From the NCBI RefSeq assembly GCF_900170035.1, contig NZ_LT828547.1, positions 1 to 42,258 of the forward strand: a DNA stretch of 42,258 bases, read 5' to 3'. This document shows, in pieces, positions 35,632 through 42,258 of this stretch (its first letter is position 1; every line of letters starts with the position of its first letter). A model generated the notes under the pieces. That model was not told the origin of the DNA and did not search any database. It saw only the letters and a program-made list of their open reading frames with translations. The DNA is from Desulfamplus magnetovallimortis. Its GTDB lineage: Bacteria; Desulfobacterota; Desulfobacteria; Desulfobacterales; Desulfobacteraceae. Both the position numbers and the translations under genes were made by a program.

Positions 35632-36783
35632 TTAATGTAATCCTGTGACATCCTTAAATTCGTTTTCATAAAATACTGACAATGGCGGTGCATCTGCCAC
35701 GTCTTTCCCAGGTACATAATCAAAAGCTTTCTGTGCCTGCAATCCCGCCATTTTAAAAAGCTCTGCAATGGGAATATCATTGGGGCATGCATTGGAGCAC
35801 TGACCGCAACCAACACAGGACAACCCCATATGAATCATGCGGGTCATGTGAAAGAAAACTGTATCAACAGGCATTTTGAGTACACCTCTGGCCTTTGACC
35901 AGGCTGAATACTGAAAAGGATCATAATCCACAACATCAGTATTAAAAACGCACTCCTTGCAAAAACATACAGGACATGCCACACGACAGTTGTAGCAGTT
36001 GACACATGAAGAAAAATAGTTAGAAAGCTCTGCAATGCTTGATGTTTGTGCTGCAAGCTGTTCAAAAATCGCCTTCTGTTTTTCTTTTCGTTTACTGATA
36101 CAAATATTTTTATCGTCCATCGTTTTTTGTAGGATATCGCTGCTGCTGCCTGCATCCTTAAAAGTATCGCCGGCAATTTTACCAAGTATCCCGGCACCTT
36201 TTTCACTTTGAGAGACAATAACAAGTTCCTGATTCTCTGCCCCGAAGTAATGGAGTGTAATGTCAGAGAGTTCCGGAAAGGGCTTATCGCATATTTGACA
36301 GGCTGTGGATATATTTGGACTCTCCATATCAAAATTATCTGCAATCTTCTTCTTGATAAACTCAAGGGTGAACCCCTCCCCCTTATCCTTTGCCAGTTGA
36401 TTGAAATCTCTGTTGGAAAAGGCTCCTGCGCAATCATGGGATATAATAACAATGTTATCCCATCTGGCCTGATGAATCTTTACAAGTTCCACAAAAGCTC
36501 TTACTTCACATGGTCTCAAAACTGCTGCGATTTTCTCTTCTCCCTCACGTCGGGTCAATCTTGATACAAGTTTTGCCCCGTTAAGCTGAAATGATGGAGA
36601 GAGAGGATCTGCCTGGTCAAGAAGAGAGAGATCAGAGACAAGAGCTGGCATGATGGCCTGGTTATTGACAGAACGCAGTGGAACAAGAACACCACTGACC
36701 TCACCGCTTCCAAGAAGGCTTTTCAAAAAAGCCCTGAAGGAATCAAGCAGGTTTTCCTTCCGGAGTGTATATGCTTTATCCAT
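35632..36783 (-). CDS. FrhB/FdhB-like iron-sulfur flavoprotein
   Basis: A 383-residue protein of the F420-hydrogenase/formate-dehydrogenase beta-subunit type. The N-terminal part has VLVPLRSVNNQAIMPALVSD, AAVLRPCEVRAFVELVKIHQ and NIVIISHDCAGAF. The C-terminal part has Cys-rich motifs: CVNCYNCRVACPVCFCKEC and CVGCGQCSNACP. Proteins of this type pass electrons between a hydride donor (F420, formate dehydrogenase or NAD(P)H) and iron-sulfur centres. It sits between mvhD (17 bases upstream) and the receiver-HdrA gene (13 bases downstream), so it is probably a module feeding electrons to or from the Hdr complex. The exact partner cannot be told from sequence alone. Confidence 0.8.
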   Translation of the reverse strand: MDKAYTLRKENLLDSFRAFLKSLLGSGEVSGVLVPLRSVNNQAIMPALVSDLSLLDQADPLSPSFQLNGAKLVSRLTRREGEEKIAAVLRPCEVRAFVELVKIHQARWDNIVIISHDCAGAFSNRDFNQLAKDKGEGFTLEFIKKKIADNFDMESPNISTACQICDKPFPELSDITLHYFGAENQELVIVSQSEKGAGILGKIAGDTFKDAGSSSDILQKTMDDKNICISKRKEKQKAIFEQLAAQTSSIAELSNYFSSCVNCYNCRVACPVCFCKECVFNTDVVDYDPFQYSAWSKARGVLKMPVDTVFFHMTRMIHMGLSCVGCGQCSNACPNDIPIAELFKMAGLQAQKAFDYVPGKDVADAPPLSVFYENEFKDVTGLH

Positions 36784-36800
36784 AATAAATACCTTTCTCC

Positions 36801-37223
36801 TTATATGACCATTTTCAAATCAGACTGTAACGGGCCGGCCTCTCTTATCTCCTCAACCATCTTCCGGATTGTTGCGGCAAATTCAATGCCGTCACTTGCA
36901 CCGATCCATGTGAGTCGAAGGCGTTTTTTATCAATGCCGAAACGCGATAGAATTTCGTGCAAAAGCTTTGTCCTGCGCCTGGCCTTGTAATTGCCGTTGA
37001 TATAGTGGCAGTCTCCCGGGTGACATCCACTTATCAACACGGCATCAGCTCCCTGGAGAAATGCCTTCAACACATATTTTGGATCAACCATACCGGTGCA
37101 CATCACCTTGATAAGCCTTACATTTTTCGGATATTTCTGTCGGGATGTTCCGGCCAGATCCGCGGCAGTGTAGGTGCACCAGTTACATACAAATGCAATG
37201 ATTGTGGGTTCAAATGTTTCCAT
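36801..37223 (-). CDS. mvhD: MvhD, [2Fe-2S] electron-transfer subunit
   Basis: A 140-residue canonical MvhD. The cysteines are all present: CNWCTYTAADLAG, VMCTGMVDP and SGCHPGDCHY. In methanogens it bridges hydrogenase and HdrA; other donors use it in bacteria. AGGAGAAG precedes the ATG at 37223. No hydrogenase gene is near, so the electron source should be the GltD-like domain of the upstream HdrA or the downstream FrhB/FdhB-like protein (inference). Confidence 0.9.
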   Translation of the reverse strand: METFEPTIIAFVCNWCTYTAADLAGTSRQKYPKNVRLIKVMCTGMVDPKYVLKAFLQGADAVLISGCHPGDCHYINGNYKARRRTKLLHEILSRFGIDKKRLRLTWIGASDGIEFAATIRKMVEEIREAGPLQSDLKMVI

Positions 37224-37311
37224 GCCTCTTCTCCTTTTCCTGGGCTTCAGAAAATATTATTTTTTATAAAAAATTCCCCGTATTTTGATGTTTTTGAAGA
37301 CTTTATATGAA

Positions 37312-37332
37312 AGACGTTGCAATGCAACGTCT
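37312..37332. repeat. 21-bp palindrome between hdrA-gltD and mvhD
   Basis: Two 10-base arms (AGACGTTGCA and TGCAACGTCT) around a single A. It lies in the 172-base gap between the HdrA-GltD stop (37396) and the mvhD start (37223), the only long gap inside this operon apart from that after the first gene. It could attenuate or process the transcript, or be a dispersed palindrome. Confidence 0.7.
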
Positions 37333-37395
37333 CTACGTTCTGTATTTATAACGACTTTAACCTCTTGAATTGTGGCGATAAGGCAACCATAGCCT

Positions 37396-40300
37396 TTATA
37401 TTCCAATACTGTTTACAGCATCCATTACCCCTGCAAGTTCTCCGAAAATCTGTCTCTCACTGAAATGACGCACCTGTGCAGCACCACTTGGACAGAATCC
37501 AGAACAAGAGCCGCACCCTTTGCAGAGAGCTTCATTCACAACTGAAACGCCTCTGATTCCATCAAAATAGATGGCAGTATATGGGCAAAGACCAATGCAG
37601 GTTTGACAGCCGGCACAGATATCAGGATCAATAAATGAAATAGTTGACGGAATATCCACCTCTCCCCTTGAAGCAAGCAAAAGAGCCTTGGCAGCAGCGC
37701 CTGATGCCTGGGATACTGTATCAGGAATATCCTTTGGCCCTTGACATGCACCTGCTATGAAAACACCGTCTGTCGCTGTATTTAAAGGCCCAAGCTTTGG
37801 ATGCTCCTCCAGGAAAAATCCGTCAGCTCCCTGGTTTATGCCAAGTACCCTGCCTATATCCCTTGCGTCCTTTCTTGCCTCCATGGCAGTGCAAAGCACA
37901 ACCATATCCACAGGAACCCTGATTTTTTCCCCAAGCAATGTATCTTCGGAGATGACCACAAGTTTACCCTTTTCCCTTTCAGATTCTGCATGATCGGTGA
38001 TCTGCGCTGCTTTTCCACGAATAAATACAGTGCCCTCCTCCTGACATTTTGTATAAAACTCTTCATATCCTTTACCAAAACAGCGCATATCTATGTAAAA
38101 ATTATATACAAGTGCGTCATGTCCAACCTTTTCATGGATGAGATGGCCATATTTCAGGGCATACATGCAGCATACCCTGGAGCAATATTCATGGTGATTG
38201 ATATCACGGCTGCCGATACAGTGAAGAATTGCAACACTTTTTGGGGAACGGGTCAGATTACCATCATCATCCCTTATCAAAATCTGTCCGCCTGTGGGGC
38301 CTGTTGCATTACTAAGTCGCTCAAACTCAAGATTGGTAAATACATTGGGGTATTTTTTATATCCATAGGCTTTCATCTCCGATGGATCCTGGGGATCAAA
38401 TCCTGTGGCTGTAATGATACTTCCCACCTTGACATGTATCAGCTCATCCTGATCAGCATGATTTACAGCACCCGGCTGGCAGGCAGTTACACACTGCATG
38501 CACTCACAGCAACCACCGCAGTTGATGCATTTTCCAGCCTCCTTTACAGCCTCTTCCTCATCAAAACCCCTATCAACTTCATCAAAGGATTTAACCCTTA
38601 CGCTGCTCTCAAGCATTTGAGGTTCTGCCCGCTTTGTGATTAGAGCATCTTCCGGAAGCGGTGCCCATCTATCCTGATCCATCTTACTCTTTCCATTACT
38701 CTTTCTACCTTGATGAAAGATAAGCTCCTCTTCTGCGGCCTTGTTTTTTATATCCTGCCACTCTTCATGATTTTCTGCACCAAGATAAAGATCAATGCCC
38801 CTTACCACCCTGTGAGCTGCTGCAATGGCCTCAACAACGGTTGCAGGGCCTGTTACAGCATCACCTGCTGCAAACACGCCGTTTACAGAGGTCTCCATTG
38901 AACTTTCGTCAATTTTGATGGTTCCCCAGGATGAAAAATCAATACCCTCGTCCTTAAGTTTGCCGGTCAAAGCCACTTTTTGTCCTATGGCAGGAATAAC
39001 CATATCGCATTCAATGATGAATTCCGAATTTTTTACAGGAACCGGCCTTCGCCTGCCTCCTTTATCAGGTTCTCCCAACTCATTTCTAATACATTTAATC
39101 GCAACAACCTTATGAGCGCCGGCACCGCCGTTATCATCTCCTGCAACCACAGCAAGAGGAGTTGCAAGATGTATAAACTCAACCCCTTCCTCCTTTGCGC
39201 CTTCAATCTCCTCAGCTTCTGCCGGCATCTCGTTTTCCGTTCGGCGATAGACAACAATTACCCTTTTTGCTCCGGAACGAATGGCAACCCGGGCAGCATC
39301 CATAGCCACATTACCGCCGCCTATTACAACAACCCTTGGGCTTTTTCTTAACATGCCAACATTTTGATTAAGGTTAATAGTTTCAAGAAAAACAAGAGCA
39401 TCAACAACATCCGGCATATCTTCATTTTCAATGTTCATTTTCACCGGCAAATGGGTGCCAATGCCCACAAAAACTGCATTAAACCCGTCATCTTTCAGGG
39501 ATTTCAGTGAAAAATCCTTTCCAAGCGCCATACCGGTTTTAAGCTCAACACCTGTGGAGAGGATATGATTTATCTCTTTTTCAAGGATTGCAGGGGGGAG
39601 ACGATAGTCAGGAATGCCGGTTTTAAGCATACCACCGGGAGAATCCTTGGCCTCAAATATGGTAACAAGATAGCCCTTTCGCCGCAGATAATAGGCAACC
39701 GTCAAGCCGGCAGGCCCTGACCCCACAACTGCAACCCTTTTATCTTTTTCCGTGACATCGGGCATGGGCACCTTCTCAAGGCTTGCCTTGTCAGCAGCAA
39801 AACGTTTAAGATTTCTGATGGAAACAGCTTCGTCGATAAGTGCTCTGCGGCAGTCAATTTCGCATGGATGGGGGCAAACCCTGCCAAGAACTCCAGGCAG
39901 AGGAAGACGTTCCATAATGATATTGAGCGCCTCCTGATATTTGCCAACCTTGATCATCTGTACATATCCCTGGACATTGGTACCGGCAGGACATGAGAGT
40001 TTGCATGGTGGAGTATCTCTCTTGTCAATGGCAAAGGTAATGGGAACAGCCTGGGGAAATGCCCTGTAGATGGCTGTTCGCTTCTGAAGCCCCACATCCC
40101 ACTCACTCGGCATCTTTACAGGGCATACTGTGGTACACTCCCCGCATCCGGTGCAGGTGGAAGCGACATAACGTGCCTTTTTTCTTATAGTGACATCGTA
40201 ATTGCCGATATAGCCCTGAATCTCCTCCACCTCGCTGTTGGACAAGAGATTCACATAGGGATTCTGGGCTGTCTCCACCATCTTGGGAGTACCTATGCAG

Positions 40301-40881
40301 GCTGCACAGTCAAGTGTTGGAAAAGTCTTATCAAACTGCAACATATGGCCGCCAATTGTTGTATCCTTTTCCACAAGCCAGGCTGTTAACCCGGCGTTGC
40401 CAATGTCAATTGCTGCCTGCATACCTGCAATGCCTCCACCCACAATCATGACATCGGGATTAATAAAGACCTTTCTCTGCTCCAGTGATTCGTGATAGTT
40501 CACACGGCTCAATGCAGCGGCTGCAAGTGTTTTGGCCTTGGCAGTGGCACTGTCCCTGTCATCTGTCACCCATGATACCTGCTCCCTTACCGATGCCATC
40601 TGAAAATAGTAGGGATTCAAACCAGCCCTGAGACAGGCGCTCTGAAAAGTTTTCTCGTGAAGCCTTGGAGAACAGGATGCCACAACCACACGATTCAAGT
40701 TGTAATCCCTGATATCCTTTTCAATGATCTCCTGTCCGGGATCCGAGCACATGAACTTGTAATCCCTTGCCACAACCACATTCCTGATGGTAGAGGCATA
40801 TTCTGCCACCTCTTCCACCCTGACCATTCCGGCAATGTTGATGCCACAGTGGCAGACATAAAATCCTATTCTGATGGACAT
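37396..40881 (-). CDS. hdrA: HdrA with an inserted GltD/NfnB-like NAD(P)H domain
   Basis: A 1161-residue protein. HdrA N-terminal domain 1-130 (GFYVCHCGINIAGMVRV, then SDPGQEII). FAD motif 147-160. FPTLDCAACIGTPKM at 187-201. First ferredoxin motif CTGCGECTTVCP at 243-254. From about 293 to 700 lies a GltD-like module: CKLSCPAGTNVQGYVQMI, VCPHPCEIDC, the FAD motif VVGSGPAGLTVAYYLRRKG at 385-403 and the NAD(P)H motif VIGGGNVAMDAARVAI at 519-534. The second internal Cys motif is at 785-801. CSRVCCMYALK at 900-910. Two C-terminal [4Fe-4S] motifs: CAGCQTCIGLCP and CKGCGSCSGFCP. The start is ATG 40881, with GAGGTG upstream. The GltD-like module should exchange electrons with NAD(P)H. Confidence 0.9.
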   Translation of the reverse strand: MSIRIGFYVCHCGINIAGMVRVEEVAEYASTIRNVVVARDYKFMCSDPGQEIIEKDIRDYNLNRVVVASCSPRLHEKTFQSACLRAGLNPYYFQMASVREQVSWVTDDRDSATAKAKTLAAAALSRVNYHESLEQRKVFINPDVMIVGGGIAGMQAAIDIGNAGLTAWLVEKDTTIGGHMLQFDKTFPTLDCAACIGTPKMVETAQNPYVNLLSNSEVEEIQGYIGNYDVTIRKKARYVASTCTGCGECTTVCPVKMPSEWDVGLQKRTAIYRAFPQAVPITFAIDKRDTPPCKLSCPAGTNVQGYVQMIKVGKYQEALNIIMERLPLPGVLGRVCPHPCEIDCRRALIDEAVSIRNLKRFAADKASLEKVPMPDVTEKDKRVAVVGSGPAGLTVAYYLRRKGYLVTIFEAKDSPGGMLKTGIPDYRLPPAILEKEINHILSTGVELKTGMALGKDFSLKSLKDDGFNAVFVGIGTHLPVKMNIENEDMPDVVDALVFLETINLNQNVGMLRKSPRVVVIGGGNVAMDAARVAIRSGAKRVIVVYRRTENEMPAEAEEIEGAKEEGVEFIHLATPLAVVAGDDNGGAGAHKVVAIKCIRNELGEPDKGGRRRPVPVKNSEFIIECDMVIPAIGQKVALTGKLKDEGIDFSSWGTIKIDESSMETSVNGVFAAGDAVTGPATVVEAIAAAHRVVRGIDLYLGAENHEEWQDIKNKAAEEELIFHQGRKSNGKSKMDQDRWAPLPEDALITKRAEPQMLESSVRVKSFDEVDRGFDEEEAVKEAGKCINCGGCCECMQCVTACQPGAVNHADQDELIHVKVGSIITATGFDPQDPSEMKAYGYKKYPNVFTNLEFERLSNATGPTGGQILIRDDDGNLTRSPKSVAILHCIGSRDINHHEYCSRVCCMYALKYGHLIHEKVGHDALVYNFYIDMRCFGKGYEEFYTKCQEEGTVFIRGKAAQITDHAESEREKGKLVVISEDTLLGEKIRVPVDMVVLCTAMEARKDARDIGRVLGINQGADGFFLEEHPKLGPLNTATDGVFIAGACQGPKDIPDTVSQASGAAAKALLLASRGEVDIPSTISFIDPDICAGCQTCIGLCPYTAIYFDGIRGVSVVNEALCKGCGSCSGFCPSGAAQVRHFSERQIFGELAGVMDAVNSIGI

Positions 40882-40973
40882 ATGAATCACCTCGTTTTAT
40901 TGATTTTAAGTTTCAAGATTTTTTACAGGTTCATCATTTTTTTCAAAACGATCAACACATATTAAGATTTTGC

Positions 40974-41408
40974 TTAAGGGTAGTGATTGGTCAAAATACA
41001 GATGGAGTTAAGAAGCTCATCTTCCTGCAATGGTTTCTCAAGGAACAATATCTTCTCTCTTTTTCCACTGCACAGTTCCCGATAAAATTTTTTTCGACGA
41101 AAGGTAAGGGTTTTCAATGGAATGGTTGAAATAAAAATAACGGGAATATCCTTCACCCTTTTCTGGGCAAACAGCCTCTTGAGGCTGCTTTCGGTGGTGG
41201 TCATTTTTTCGCCGGCTGTTTTTTCTCCGGATGAAAGCGCATCTACGATCAAAAGCTCAGGTTTAAAATGTTCAAGCTGCTCTATGCCCTGGCAAACAGA
41301 CAGAGATGCAAACACCTCAAAGCCCCTGTTTTCAAGAAAAGTCTGCAAAAAAGCATTCTCTTCAGGCTCACTGTTGATGACGATGATGCGATGTACCTTT
41401 CCGGTCAT
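40974..41408 (-). CDS. Degenerate receiver-domain protein heading the second hdr operon
   Basis: A 144-residue receiver-like protein. The usual DD pocket is replaced by NSEPEE (IIVINSEPEENAF), the phosphoacceptor Asp is kept (LLIVDALSS), a Ser is in VIFISTIP and the Lys is in FLEKPLQEDELL. There is no output domain. The loop after the phosphoacceptor is unusually long (GEKTAGEKMTTTESS). GGAGAAA precedes the ATG. It is followed 92 bases later by HdrA-GltD in the same direction, so it may be a regulator or adaptor of the complex. With an altered pocket, phosphorylation is doubtful. Confidence 0.75.
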   Translation of the reverse strand: MTGKVHRIIVINSEPEENAFLQTFLENRGFEVFASLSVCQGIEQLEHFKPELLIVDALSSGEKTAGEKMTTTESSLKRLFAQKRVKDIPVIFISTIPLKTLTFRRKKFYRELCSGKREKILFLEKPLQEDELLNSICILTNHYP

Positions 41409-41444
41409 TATGCTTTCTCCATCAAATTAATTATTGCTCATAAA

Positions 41445-41460
41445 AGCAAGTTTGATGCCG
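41445..41460 (-). promoter_or_regulatory. Probable sigma-54 promoter of the second hdr operon
   Basis: Read on the minus strand, CGGCATCAAACTTGCT has GG and GC separated by ten bases, with GGCAT for GGCAC and TTGCT at -12. Transcription would start near 41434, about 26 bases upstream of the ATG at 41408. It is a weaker match than 11912-11927 but correctly placed. Confidence 0.55.
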
Positions 41461-42053
41461 CATCATAAAATAAACGATATTCAACAAATATAGCTACGGG
41501 ATCATCTACTTCTACATAACTCATTAATTTTATTAGAGTTAAAAAAAACACAACATCGAAAAAACAGACAAAATCAATCTTAAATTACAGCATGTTATGC
41601 ACATAAGGAAAAAGATGGAGATCTCTTTTAAAAAAGTACTATGCAAGATAAAATGAATAGACTGCGGTCAAGGCAAAAAATTGACCAAAAAAATTATATT
41701 TACAGATAGTTATGGCAATTCAATTTTAAAAAAAGAATAAATATTCAACTAAAAGAACAGGCATAGTAAAGATCAGATATTTAATAAATAACAGGTAGGA
41801 TGAAATATAAAAACAAAAGCGCATATGCATCATTAATGCAATATAAACGCAACAATAACATCATAACATATTGCTATTTTAACAAAAAATAGTTGTGCAA
41901 TATCTTTGAAGCATCCAGTGCAATATCTGCAAGTATCTTGAGGATGAGGTGTTTGCTTCTTGATAATCAACGTTAAATGTAATATTTTATTATTATGAAC
42001 TGAATCTGGTTATGAACTAAAAAAAGTCCAAAACAGCTTTTTCAAATAAACCT

Positions 42054-42215
42054 ACATGTTTGCTGACGCATCACAACGAAACATGAAAATCGTTGTATAT
42101 CAGCATGTTACGGAGACTTTTTTTTAATAAACCTTCATGATTGCAAGGGCATTACAACGATACATTAATATCTTTATATGTCATTATGTTATGGAGATTT
42201 TCTAATAAATCAAAA
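42054..42215. repeat. Repeat family B, two tandem units of about 81 bp
   Basis: The units start at 42054 and 42135 and share ACGAAACATGAAAATC or ACGATACATTAATATC, then TATATCAGCATGTTACGGAG or its variant TATGTCATTATGTTATGGAG, then TTTAATAAA. They match the pairs at 26242 and 21601. Confidence 0.8.
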
Positions 42216-42258
42216 AGACAAAAAGAGGTAAAATCAACAGAATCCAATGGAGATAAAA

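Larger units (their letters stand above)
41409..42258. other. Gene-free AT-rich end of the window
   Basis: No credible gene in 850 bases. It contains the minus-strand sigma-54-like element (41445-41460) and, near the end, two tandem units of repeat B (42054-42215). The middle is AT-rich with no clear structure. Confidence 0.65.

Overview
The window looks like chromosome from a sulfate-reducing or sulfur-metabolising member of the Desulfobacterota (Desulfobacterales-like). The basis is two heterodisulfide-reductase (Hdr) type gene sets, TusA and DsrE-like sulfur carriers, several sigma-54 signals, many multi-PAS sensor kinases and abundant short dispersed palindromic repeats. No rRNA, tRNA or CRISPR array was seen. 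Taxonomy is inferred from gene content only.

Layout. 1-4382 is an accessory, partly decayed region: the 3' part of a secreted repeat protein with an in-frame TAG, a broken REP-associated transposase between 20-bp inverted repeats, two toxin-antitoxin pairs, an integron-attC-like structure after the first pair, and the 3' remnant of a YoeB-type toxin. 4373-9403 (minus strand) holds three glycosyltransferases and a histidine phosphatase; one glycosyltransferase carries nine in-frame copies of a 7-residue repeat. 9700-11310 (minus) is a PAS-AAA+-Fis sigma-54 activator, divergent from a plus-strand set at 12012-18889: tusA, mvhD-like, two complementary HdrA-like flavoproteins, a small winged-helix-like protein, hdrC, a one-CCG hdrB-like gene and a dsrE-like gene. 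A near-consensus -24/-12 promoter lies at 11912-11927 in front of tusA. 19323-21572 holds an unknown Cys/His protein and an AAA/DUF4143 ATPase. 22135-30546 holds three histidine kinases (one with two c-heme-like motifs) and a receiver protein. 30550-41408 (minus) is a second Hdr operon: degenerate receiver, HdrA with an inserted GltD-like domain, MvhD, FrhB/FdhB-like protein, a 1217-residue double HdrA with an inserted CheY-like receiver, HdrC and HdrB. The last 850 bases are non-coding.

How the genes may work together. Both Hdr sets have the parts of a cytoplasmic flavin-based electron-transfer (possibly bifurcating) complex but no hydrogenase subunits. The first is bracketed by sulfur-carrier genes, which suggests sulfane-sulfur chemistry. 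The second has a GltD-like domain and an FrhB/FdhB-like protein, which suggests NAD(P)H and possibly formate or ferredoxin as partners. The receiver domain inside HdrA, the receiver-like first gene and the sigma-54-type signals before both sets suggest tight signal control. The most unusual object is the receiver-HdrA fusion at 31965-35618. Its two halves match, in order, the two separate HdrA-like genes at 13040-14464 and 14483-16627.

The intergenic DNA holds at least four families of dispersed repeats. They occupy much of the non-coding space, and one copy splits the first Hdr set between mvhD and hdrA.
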